DNA of 51,438 nucleotides from Verrucomicrobiota bacterium (GTDB taxonomy: Bacteria; Verrucomicrobiota; Verrucomicrobiia; Verrucomicrobiales; DEV007), in the NCBI GenBank assembly GCA_030625775.1, contig DAOUQC010000029.1:1-51438 (forward strand). The letters run 5' to 3'. Shown here piece by piece: positions 43,725 to 51,039 of the stretch. The position numbers were made by a program, and so were the translations under genes. How positions within the stretch are numbered: the first letter of the stretch is position 1; the number at the start of each line of letters is the position of its first letter. Below the pieces are notes generated by a model. It searched no databases and was not told the origin of the DNA. It saw only the letters and a list, made by a program, of their open reading frames with translations.

Positions 43725-44741
43725 ATGATGGAACGCTTAGGAATACTCGCCGCAGGCAGCTACATCGTCGATCATGTGAAAATGATCGATGCCTGGCCAC
43801 CCCAGGATGCCCTGGCAACTATTCTAAGCAAAGAGAGCAGCAATGGCGGAGGCCCCTACAATCTCTGCAAAGACATCTCCCGGTTGTTTCCCGAAAAACC
43901 ACCCTTCCCAATGGCGGCCGCCGGCCTGGTCGGAGACGATGCTGACGGACATTGGATTCTAGCCGACTGCAAAAAGCACCAAATCGACACGACTCACCTG
44001 AAGATCACCGCCGAGGCCCCTACTTCCTACACCGATGTGATGACGGTGGAATCTGACGGCCGCCGCACTTTTTTTCATCAACGCGGAGCCAACGCCCTGT
44101 TCAGCGAAAAAGATCTGGATCTCTCCCAGAGCCAATCCCGCATCTTTTATCTCGGTTATCTTTTGCTGCTCGACCGTCTCGATGAACTCACCGACAACGG
44201 GACCCGTGCTTCTGCCCTGCTCGAAGAGGCACGTTCGCGGGATTTCCTCACCGTCGTCGATCTGGTCAGCGCCGAGGGCGGAAACTTTAAAAAAATCGTC
44301 AGCCCCTCCCTGCCACATATCGACCTGCTACTCACCAACGAATTCGAAGCCTCACGTTTGTCCGGCATCGACCTGCATCAGGAATTTTCTGCAGAAAGCG
44401 CAGAAAAAGCCGCCCAAACCATCCTCGATATGGGAGTCCGGCAGCGCGTTGTTATTCATGCCCCCTTTGGAGCTGTCGCCGTCGACCGGGATCAAGGCAC
44501 TTTCACCATTGGCTCCGTCGCCATGCCCGATGACGCCATTCGTGGAGCCGTCGGCGCCGGGGACGCCTTTGCCGCTGGCATCGTCTATGGCCTGCACGAA
44601 GACCTGGGCATAGCAGAATCCCTCAAAACAGCTGCCTGCATCGCAGCCAGTTGCCTGCTCCACCCGACTCCCTCCGGCGGCATCCGCCCACTTGACGATT
44701 GCCTGGCTTTAGGTGACCAATGGGGATTCCGCGATTTTTAA
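43725..44741 (+). CDS. PfkB/ribokinase-family sugar kinase
   Basis: A 338-aa kinase. Substrate-side motif SSNGGGPYNLCKDI (~37-50) and the signature ATP/anion-hole motif GAVGAGDAFAAGIV (~271-284) are intact. It should phosphorylate a sugar or keto-acid, making the substrate for the adjacent aldolase. It starts ATGATG; either Met is possible. Part of the aldolase-dehydrogenase-kinase operon, with a methyltransferase 15 nt further on. Confidence 0.9.
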   Translation: MMERLGILAAGSYIVDHVKMIDAWPPQDALATILSKESSNGGGPYNLCKDISRLFPEKPPFPMAAAGLVGDDADGHWILADCKKHQIDTTHLKITAEAPTSYTDVMTVESDGRRTFFHQRGANALFSEKDLDLSQSQSRIFYLGYLLLLDRLDELTDNGTRASALLEEARSRDFLTVVDLVSAEGGNFKKIVSPSLPHIDLLLTNEFEASRLSGIDLHQEFSAESAEKAAQTILDMGVRQRVVIHAPFGAVAVDRDQGTFTIGSVAMPDDAIRGAVGAGDAFAAGIVYGLHEDLGIAESLKTAACIAASCLLHPTPSGGIRPLDDCLALGDQWGFRDF

Positions 44742-44756
44742 AAATGCGGCTACAGA

Positions 44757-45407
44757 ATGGCTTCCTATCAAGAACAACTCAAAACCGACATGCAGCGTTT
44801 GGAAAAAATGTTGCAACGTGTGGTTGCGCCGCAAATTTCAACCAAACAATGTGCCACCACGATCGACGACAGCACTCGCATTCTCAATCTGGCCTGCGGC
44901 TCCTGTAATGAAGCCGGCACCTTGACTGATTTTTTTGCTAACTTGAAAGCTCTGGATCAACCTGAGGCCGAACAGAAAATCGAATTGCTCGGCATTGATG
45001 TCCGCGCTCGCGAAATTGCGGACGCCCAAAGACGCTTCCCGTCTGGGAAAGACTCGGCACAAAACATCCAAAAAGATTACCAATTTCTAACCGGCGACGC
45101 CTCCAAGCTCGACAGCCATCGAGCCCTCGACGAACACTTTGATGTCGTTTTCATGCGTCACCAGAATTTTTATAATGGTGGGCGTGTGTGGGAAGAAATT
45201 TTCGAACAGGCTCTATCGAAGCTCAAACAAGACGGCCAACTGGTGATCACTTCCTATTTTGATGAAGAGCACCAACTCGCACTGAATGCAATCCAGAAGC
45301 TCGGTGGACAGCTAGTCGACAGCCAACAAAACCTCGAATCCCGAAAACTCCCGACCGCTGGCAAATCCATTGACCGACATGTCGCCGTCTTTCGTCGTAA
45401 AGACTGA
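44757..45407 (+). CDS. Class I SAM-dependent methyltransferase
   Basis: A 216-aa methyltransferase with SAM motif I ILNLACGSCNEAG (~42-54), motif II LLGIDVRA (acidic Asp), motif III-like FLTGDASKLDS and VVFMRHQNFY. The target cannot be told. It follows the kinase closely and may be co-transcribed, but need not share the pathway. Three bases separate its end from the convergent end of infA. Confidence 0.8.
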   Translation: MASYQEQLKTDMQRLEKMLQRVVAPQISTKQCATTIDDSTRILNLACGSCNEAGTLTDFFANLKALDQPEAEQKIELLGIDVRAREIADAQRRFPSGKDSAQNIQKDYQFLTGDASKLDSHRALDEHFDVVFMRHQNFYNGGRVWEEIFEQALSKLKQDGQLVITSYFDEEHQLALNAIQKLGGQLVDSQQNLESRKLPTAGKSIDRHVAVFRRKD

Positions 45408-45410
45408 AAA

Positions 45411-45695
45411 CTAGCGGCGGCGTGGTTGACCACGACCCGCACCGGGACGACTGCCGCCCATACGTGGTGGGCGGTTGCCCATACGGTAAACAATACGCGC
45501 TTTCTCCGTATCGTAAGGAGACATTTCCAGCTTCACCCGGTCACCAGCAACCAGACGGATAAAACGCTTTCTCATCTTACCCGAAATATGACCCAACACC
45601 AAATGACCGTTCTCCAATTCCACCCGGAACATTGTTCCCGGCAAAACCGTGTGAATGGTTCCCTCCAGCTCTACTGTTTTGTCATTTTTCGCCAT
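45411..45695 (-). CDS. infA: Translation initiation factor IF-1 with basic C-terminal tail
   Basis: A 94-aa IF-1, an OB-fold protein that occupies the ribosomal A site during initiation. The core ([20 protein letters not shown]...[19 protein letters not shown]...ARIVYR) is standard. It is extended by about 22 residues rich in Arg, Gly and Pro ([20 protein letters not shown]), whereas most IF-1 proteins end near 72 residues. AAGGA is well placed 6-10 nt before the ATG, a rare clear Shine-Dalgarno in this window. Confidence 0.95.
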   Translation of the reverse strand: MAKNDKTVELEGTIHTVLPGTMFRVELENGHLVLGHISGKMRKRFIRLVAGDRVKLEMSPYDTEKARIVYRMGNRPPRMGGSRPGAGRGQPRRR

Positions 45696-45934
45696 GATGA
45701 TCCTTGATCTCTTCTTACACCTTTAGCGTGTCGCCAGAGGATCGCCACCACTGTCGTTCATAAAAATAAAGATTCAACCGTGCAAACAACAAAAGAAAAA
45801 GGCTGCGGTGGAGTATTTGAGATCTGATATTTGAAATGGATAGCCGTTCCACTTCCCACTTGCAAAATCCTTCGAATATCCCAATAACTACACCACCACC
45901 TCTTACAGCCTGTAACACCTACTGCCTTCCCCAC

Positions 45935-46540
45935 ATGTCCCGCCGACCATCCCGCAATCGCTCACGTCCTTCATCAGGGGGCTCTCACACTGCACGCCAA
46001 AATCAACACTCGGCAAGCGGCTCGAGGCTCGCCGAGCTTTCTGAAAGCGGACTTTACGAATTAGCTGCCAACCAAGCTGACGCCCTTTTCCTCATCCTCG
46101 ACGGTGTCCAGGATCCTCACAACCTCGGTGCCTGCCTGCGCTCGGCTGATGGAGCCGGCGTAGATGCCATCATCACACCAAAAAACAAAGCTGCAAAAAT
46201 CACCGATACCGTTCGCCGAATTGCCTGTGGGGCAGCCAGCCATGTGCCTGTCGTGGCGGTGGGCAATCTAGCCCGCTGCATGAGCAAGCTGCGCGACGAC
46301 CACCAAATACGTATCGTTGGCACCTCCGACCAAGCCACCATCGATCTCTACGACACTAAACTCACCGGCCCGCTCGCCATCACTCTCGGGGCCGAAGAAA
46401 ACGGCATGCGTCGCCTCACCAGCGAACAATGCGACGAACTGATCCGCATCCCCATGTCGGGCAAGGTCGAATGCCTGAACGTTTCCGCCGCCACAGCGGT
46501 ATGCCTGTTTGAAGCGGTTCGCCAAAGACGTGCCAATTAG
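45935..46540 (+). CDS. SpoU/TrmH-family RNA 2'-O-methyltransferase (RlmB-like)
   Basis: A 201-aa SPOUT methyltransferase. The SpoU motifs are present: [21 protein letters not shown] (motif 1, split here), [10 protein letters not shown] (motif 2) and [15 protein letters not shown] (motif 3), which form the knotted SAM site. It best fits RlmB, which methylates G2251 of 23S rRNA, but the usual N-terminal L30e-like domain is replaced by ~40 Ser/Arg-rich residues. The ATG at 45935 is chosen because the upstream frame is low-complexity. No Shine-Dalgarno sequence. Confidence 0.88.
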   Translation: MSRRPSRNRSRPSSGGSHTARQNQHSASGSRLAELSESGLYELAANQADALFLILDGVQDPHNLGACLRSADGAGVDAIITPKNKAAKITDTVRRIACGAASHVPVVAVGNLARCMSKLRDDHQIRIVGTSDQATIDLYDTKLTGPLAITLGAEENGMRRLTSEQCDELIRIPMSGKVECLNVSAATAVCLFEAVRQRRAN

Positions 46541-46751
46541 CACAATCACATTAAATTAAATAGTCGGCATCAATCAAAACCTAGCAAAATGGCTCGGAAA
46601 ATAAACCCCTCAGTTTCCAAACCACCCTTTCTCTATAGTTTTCACGCTTGAATCCTCAACCCTTGCCTGTTAGCTTTGCTTTCCTGCTACTTTGACCGCA
46701 AAAAGGCGGATCATTCCGAGCTGACAGCCAAACTCTTACTCTTTAAACACC

Positions 46752-47432
46752 ATGGAATATGCCAACCCTTACGTCGTCGCCAACGCGGAAGCGTCCGAAC
46801 GCACCAAATTCATCCGCCGCACCTACCTTCATCTGGCTCTTGCTATTGCTGCATTTGCCGGACTGGAAGCTTTTTGTCTCAGCCAGTCCTGGGCTGTCCC
46901 GCTAGCTCAAAAAATGCTAAGCAACTGGTTGTTCGTTTTGATTCCCTTCATGGGCGCCGCATGGCTCGCCGACAAATGGGCCCGATCCAACACTTCCCGG
47001 GGAATGCAATACGCAGGCCTCGGTTTATACGTCGTCATCGAAGCGATCATCTTCATCCCCCTGATGCTGTTGGCACAAAACCATGACCCGTCAGCCATTG
47101 CCAAAGCAGGCATCATGACAGGCTTCCTCTTCGGCGGCCTCACTCTTGTCGCTTTCACCACCAAGGCTGATTTTTCATTCCTCAGAGGATTCCTGGCCAT
47201 CGGTTTTTTTGCCTCGATTGGATTTATTCTTGTCAGCATGATGTTCGGTTTCAATCTCGGCACCTTTTTTTCCGCCGCGATGATCCTGCTCGCCGGTGCT
47301 TCAATTCTCTATTCGACCTCGAACATTCTCCGCTACTATCGCACTGACCAGGATGTCTCTGCAGCACTATCATTGTTTGCCAGCGTCGCCTTGATGTTTT
47401 ATTACATCCTGAGTATTTTCAGCCGGAGATAA
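46752..47432 (+). CDS. Bax inhibitor-1 family membrane protein
   Basis: A 226-aa protein with about seven transmembrane helices and the BI-1 pattern: N-terminal cytoplasmic FIRRTYLHLALAIAAF, then QYAGLGLYVVIEAIIFIPLM, AGIMTGFLFGGLTLVAFTTK and C-terminal SLFASVALMFYYILSIFSR. Relatives (YccA, YetJ) act as membrane calcium leak channels or protease modulators. Length normal. It lies 22 nt upstream of the next membrane protein. Confidence 0.9.
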   Translation: MEYANPYVVANAEASERTKFIRRTYLHLALAIAAFAGLEAFCLSQSWAVPLAQKMLSNWLFVLIPFMGAAWLADKWARSNTSRGMQYAGLGLYVVIEAIIFIPLMLLAQNHDPSAIAKAGIMTGFLFGGLTLVAFTTKADFSFLRGFLAIGFFASIGFILVSMMFGFNLGTFFSAAMILLAGASILYSTSNILRYYRTDQDVSAALSLFASVALMFYYILSIFSRR

Positions 47433-47454
47433 TCGGGCTATCAACGGGGTCCAC

Positions 47455-47832
47455 ATGGAAGCCGTCAAACTCATCGCCAAACTCGTCATCTCGGCGGGCA
47501 TGGTGTATGCCGTCAGCGAAATCGTCATCCGCCACAGCCGCCCCTGGCTGGGCGCACTCGTCGCTTCACTCCCCCTGCTCTCCATTCTGACCTTTTTCTG
47601 GATCTACTACGGCATTGCTGATCCTGCTGATCGCACTGAAAAACTTGCCCAGCATTCGACCGGCGTTTTCTGGTGGGTGCTGCCCTCGCTGCCGATGTTT
47701 CTCATCTTCCCCTGGTTGCTGCGGCGCGGCCTCACCTTCTGGCCGACGATAGTTATCTGCTGCCTCATCACCATGGGTCTCTACGCGGCACTCGCCGCCA
47801 TTTTGAAGCATTTTTTCGGTATTGAGTTTTGA
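47455..47832 (+). CDS. DUF3147-like small membrane protein
   Basis: A 125-aa protein with four predicted transmembrane segments (LIAKLVISAGMVYAVSEIV; WLGALVASLPLLSILTFFWI; FWWVLPSLPMFLIFPWLLRRG; TIVICCLITMGLYAALAAIL). The pattern fits the DUF3147 family, of unknown function. Probably co-transcribed with the Bax-inhibitor-1 gene. Confidence 0.8.
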   Translation: MEAVKLIAKLVISAGMVYAVSEIVIRHSRPWLGALVASLPLLSILTFFWIYYGIADPADRTEKLAQHSTGVFWWVLPSLPMFLIFPWLLRRGLTFWPTIVICCLITMGLYAALAAILKHFFGIEF

Positions 47833-47851
47833 AACTAATGTTTAGACAATC

Positions 47852-48391
47852 ATGCTCGAATCCATTCGCCAGATCATCCGCCGAGCCAACGACAATGAGT
47901 TACCATTTCTACTGATCGGCGGACACGCCGTTATTCTCTATGGAATACCCCGCTTTACCCGGGACCTAGATTTACTCATACCTGAAAAAAATGAATCTGA
48001 TTGGACTTTATTTTTAAAAAAACTTGGTTACCTCCCCTATCACCGAACTCCTGCTTTTGTTCAGTTTGACACGAAAAAAATAGACGAAACACCGCCGCTT
48101 GACCTGGTTCTGGTTGACGAATCCACCTGGGCTAAACTGCACGCAAAATCTAAAACCGAATCGCTCGGTGGCGAAATATCAGTATCATTACCAGATCCCG
48201 TTCATCTGATCGCAATGAAACTTCAAGCAGCTGCCTCAGCGACTCGCCGAGAAGATGCAACTGATTGGTCTGACGTGATCCAGCTCATCCAAACCCAAAA
48301 TCTAAACTTGGAAGATACGTCATTTGCTGCGATAATAGAGAAGTATGGCGGCCCCAATGCATTGTCCCGCCTAAAACGTGGCCTGCCATGA
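47852..48391 (+). CDS. AbiEii/DUF6036-like nucleotidyltransferase, putative toxin
   Basis: A 179-aa nucleotidyltransferase-fold protein with GGHAVILYGIPRFTRDLDLL (~22-41; Gly pair and DxD metal site) and a third acid in PPLDLVLVD (~84-92). The rest is helical. Such proteins occur as toxins of type IV-like systems or as antibiotic nucleotidyltransferase relatives. Its stop overlaps the ATG of a 73-aa gene (ATGA), so the two are translationally coupled. Whether the small partner is the antitoxin is inference. Confidence 0.78.
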   Translation: MLESIRQIIRRANDNELPFLLIGGHAVILYGIPRFTRDLDLLIPEKNESDWTLFLKKLGYLPYHRTPAFVQFDTKKIDETPPLDLVLVDESTWAKLHAKSKTESLGGEISVSLPDPVHLIAMKLQAAASATRREDATDWSDVIQLIQTQNLNLEDTSFAAIIEKYGGPNALSRLKRGLP

Positions 48392-48609
48392 GCACCATTC
48401 ATAACACCCAACCAGAGATCACCAAAGACGATCTGGAGTTACACTTTCCGGATCCCGGGGAGCCGTTATTCGCAAGTCACCGGCGAAGCGAAATTTCATG
48501 GGAAGCCTGGATGCAGGAAATAACACCCATCTGGAAATGGTATATGGAAAAATACGATTCCCGCGAACAACGCAGGCGTGACCCCGCCGAAAAACGCTTC
48601 GTGCTTTAG
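48388..48609 (+). CDS. Small protein coupled to the nucleotidyltransferase
   Basis: A 73-aa protein, acidic at the N-terminus and basic at the C-terminus (WKWYMEKYDSREQRRRDP), with no family recognised. The start lies in the stop of the nucleotidyltransferase gene, which argues that it is real and made together with it. No hydrophobic segment, no Cys. Could be an antitoxin-like partner. Confidence 0.6.
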   Translation: MSTIHNTQPEITKDDLELHFPDPGEPLFASHRRSEISWEAWMQEITPIWKWYMEKYDSREQRRRDPAEKRFVL

Positions 48610-48637
48610 CCCCGGAGGTCAGGAAACAGGAGATTGA

Positions 48638-49540
48638 ATGAAAAATATCTCAAAGCCTGATGAAAGAATCCCTCACCCGGCACCGTATAGTCTGGCTAAG
48701 ATGAAACTTTTTTCCCGACGCGCTGCACTGAGAATGGGACTACTCGGCGGAGTAGGTACAACTTCCCTGGCCTACGGCAACCTGATCGAACGCCACCAAG
48801 TGGCCATCGAAAAAGTCAATTGCCCGCTAAAGGAGGAACACTCCGACTTAGCCGGCCTGCGCATCGCCATGGTCGCCGATTTCCATTTCGACGAACTCCA
48901 GGAAGACAGTTTTGTCAGCCAGTGTGTTGAGACCATCAATGCCCAGCAAGCTGACCTGATTGTCTTGTGCGGTGATTATGTCAGCCATGACAGCAAACCT
49001 GTCGAGCCGCTTGCCGAACACCTCAGAAAACTCGAGGCTCCTTTGGGAGTCTATGCCGTGCTGGGAAACCACGACCACTGGGCCGGTGCCGACACCGTTA
49101 CCCGCCTCCTCTCTGATGCCGGCATCCAGGTCTTGCGCAATGAAACCGAGACGCTGAGTTATCACCACAACCCCTTCCAACTCGCCGGCCTCGGCAGTGT
49201 GTGGGTCGGCGAAGCCCAATACAAAACCGCTTTACCCCTCTCCTCTACATCCAGCCCGCCCGTCATCCTCGCGGTACACGAACCCGACTTCTTTGATCGG
49301 GTCTGCAACGACCCACGGCTGATCCTCCAACTCTCCGGCCACACCCACGGAGGACAAGTCTGCGCCCCCTTTTTCGGAGCGATGCGCTTGCCGTCCTGGG
49401 GTAAAAATTACATTTCCGGCCTCTACCGACGGCAGGACAGTCACGTCTACGTCACTCGTGGAATCGGCACGCTATTCCCCCACGTGCGTTTTTGCTGCCC
49501 TCCGGAAATTTCTCTGATTACGCTGACCGCAGCTGGGTGA
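48638..49540 (+). CDS. Tat-exported metallophosphoesterase
   Basis: A 300-aa calcineurin-like phosphoesterase. The frame starts at an ATG preceded by CAGGAG; a Tat-type motif SRRAAL (~26-31) followed by RMGLLGGVGTTSLAYG suggests export, with the Met at codon 22 as another possible start. Metal-site motifs are DFHFD, LCGDYVSH, LGNHDHW and SGHTHGGQV. It resembles YkuE/YaeI-type phosphodiesterases acting on phospholipid-linked or glycan-linked phosphates outside the cytoplasm. Confidence 0.9.
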   Translation: MKNISKPDERIPHPAPYSLAKMKLFSRRAALRMGLLGGVGTTSLAYGNLIERHQVAIEKVNCPLKEEHSDLAGLRIAMVADFHFDELQEDSFVSQCVETINAQQADLIVLCGDYVSHDSKPVEPLAEHLRKLEAPLGVYAVLGNHDHWAGADTVTRLLSDAGIQVLRNETETLSYHHNPFQLAGLGSVWVGEAQYKTALPLSSTSSPPVILAVHEPDFFDRVCNDPRLILQLSGHTHGGQVCAPFFGAMRLPSWGKNYISGLYRRQDSHVYVTRGIGTLFPHVRFCCPPEISLITLTAAG

Positions 49541-49562
49541 TTAGCCGTCCGACACTTGCTCC

Positions 49563-49582
49563 ATGTGTAACAATGTGTAACA
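49563..49582 (+). repeat. Tandem 10-bp repeat before the antitoxin gene
   Basis: ATGTGTAACA occurs twice back to back, 8 bases before the antitoxin ATG, overlapping a -10-like TAACAT (49578-49583). The position suits an autoregulatory operator of the toxin-antitoxin pair. Confidence 0.45.
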
Positions 49583-49590
49583 TTAGCCTC

Positions 49591-49824
49591 ATGAACAGTA
49601 TTTCAATTCGAGAACTCCACCAGTCCACCGGAAAAATTGTTCGAAGCAGTGCCACGGAATCAACGGTAATCACTGATCGTGGGCGTCCTGTGGCTATTAT
49701 CAAGGCGATCACAGCGGCTGATTTGCCTGGCCAAAGCCTACCGCCTGGCCACTGGCAATCGCAGTCGAGGCCCGTGCTCGCTACCAATTCAACTGCCGCC
49801 GTTTCTACAGACCGGGATCGTTAG
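49591..49824 (+). CDS. Phd/YefM-family antitoxin
   Basis: A 77-aa protein with N-terminal Phd/YefM-type DNA-binding pattern (ISIRELHQSTGKIVRS then VITDRGRPVAIIKAI) and a disordered C-terminal tail that would bind the toxin. The ATG at 49591 is chosen because the family starts just before the ISIREL strand; upstream in-frame Met codons are inside the tandem repeat. The toxin gene follows 13 nt downstream. Confidence 0.85.
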   Translation: MNSISIRELHQSTGKIVRSSATESTVITDRGRPVAIIKAITAADLPGQSLPPGHWQSQSRPVLATNSTAAVSTDRDR

Positions 49825-49837
49825 CAGGTAGGGAAAA

Positions 49838-50272
49838 ATGATTTATCTCGATACCTGTTACATTCTAAAATGCTACCTCACTGAGCATGGCTCGGAAGAA
49901 GTGCGCCAGCTCACCCAGTCGGCTGAAGGTTTAGCTTCCAGCATCCTTGCACGAGTGGAGTTTTCCGCCGCCGTTCATCGCCACCAACGGGAAGGCAAGC
50001 TCTCCGAACAGGATGCCAGGAAAGTATTCGACTGCTTTAAAGCCGACGAAAAAGCCGGCCTCTGGCAATGGTATGCCGTCACCCGGACTTTGTTGGACGA
50101 TGTATTCAACCGCTATCAAAGCCTCGATTCTTCTGTATTTGTCCGGACCAATGACGCCATCCACCTGGCCTGCGCCCGCCAACAAGGATTCAGGGACATC
50201 CACAGCAACGACCGACACCTGCTGCGAGCCGCTCCCGCGTTTGCACTGCAGGGAACTGATGTTGTACCTTGA
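49838..50272 (+). CDS. PIN-domain toxin (VapC family)
   Basis: A 144-aa PIN-domain ribonuclease. First acid YLDTCYILKCY (D5), Glu in RVEFSAAV (~42), Asp in VRTNDAIHLACA (~105-109) and a late SNDRHLL match the four-acid active site. GTAGGGAAA precedes the ATG, a Shine-Dalgarno-like sequence uncommon among neighbours. Together with the Phd-type antitoxin it forms a type II toxin-antitoxin unit. Confidence 0.9.
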   Translation: MIYLDTCYILKCYLTEHGSEEVRQLTQSAEGLASSILARVEFSAAVHRHQREGKLSEQDARKVFDCFKADEKAGLWQWYAVTRTLLDDVFNRYQSLDSSVFVRTNDAIHLACARQQGFRDIHSNDRHLLRAAPAFALQGTDVVP

Positions 50273-50379
50273 AACTCGAGATTTTCATTCTCTTTCCTAA
50301 GCCGTATTTCACCTTCATAATTGCCTTCGTGGAGAAAAACTCCGGCTGTCTCACCCCCGCGGCTGCGCGGACTCGGCTC

Positions 50380-50407
50380 ATCATTTATAATTCATCATTC
50401 ATAATTC
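50380..50407 (+). repeat. 14-bp AT-rich tandem repeat
   Basis: ATCATTTATAATTC at 50380-50393 is followed at once by ATCATTCATAATTC (one mismatch). It lies where the upstream sequence changes to the truncated PIN gene and may mark a recombination junction. Confidence 0.5.
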
Positions 50408-50422
50408 CCACACCTCCCCCAG

Positions 50423-50713
50423 CTTCTCGTCCCCAGCATCATCCTCACCGAAGTCCGCAAAGTCGTTTTGGCACAACGAAGCCCGGATCAGGCAGATAGT
50501 GTCATCCGCAGCATGATGTCTGCCCAGGTCATATCCATTGACTCCCGAATCGCCACATCCGCCGCCGATCTCTTTATCAAACACCGGCTCCCCCTCGCTG
50601 ACTCTCTCATCTACGCCGTCACCCTTGCCCATAAAGCTACCCTCTGGACGCAGGATGCCGACTTCGAAGGACTGCCCCACGTTAAATTTCTCCCAAAAGT
50701 GAAAACCGACTGA
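50423..50713 (+). pseudogene. Truncated second PIN-domain toxin (VapC)
   Basis: A frame from 50423 to the TGA at 50711-50713 reads LLVPSIILTEVRKVVLAQ then ...RIATSAADLFIKHRLPLADSLIYAVTLAHKATLWTQDADFEGLP. It has the middle Glu, the central Asp (LADSLIYA) and the last Asp site (TQDADF) of a VapC protein. The first strand with the N-terminal Asp and any start codon are missing, replaced by AT-rich repeats. No antitoxin precedes it. A TTG inside could start an 81-residue fragment, but it would lack a catalytic acid. Confidence 0.75.
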
Positions 50714-50792
50714 GTAGCGATCAAGTAAGCGACTAAGTAAATCACCGATTGAAGGATTGAGCCAGCACCCGTTAACAAGCGGATTAAATGCT

Positions 50793-50891
50793 CGCAAGAC
50801 CTATTGGCCATCACCTACAACCCGCTGTCACCTCAAAGTCGCTATGCCTTTTGTCTTGCCCGCACCTCACTGCTCGTCTATAGGTCTTGCG
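50793..50891. repeat. 12-bp perfect inverted repeat spaced by 75 bases
   Basis: CGCAAGACCTAT (50793-50804) recurs as ATAGGTCTTGCG (50880-50891). The 99-base unit lies in the 260-base gene-free gap between the truncated VapC and the nucleotidyltransferase; no convincing frame is seen there. It may be a small non-autonomous element or structured RNA. Confidence 0.45.
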
Positions 50892-51039
50892 GAGATGTGG
50901 CTTCCCAACGGTTTTGTCGAGCCTGCATTTTCCTGGATCCGCCGATTTAGGCGCTTCTTGAGCGGTTGCCGTGATGATCATGGCTGTTTTTCCACGTGTC
51001 CGGCGGGTGAAAAATTCTCAACTGCCGGATCAAGCAAGC

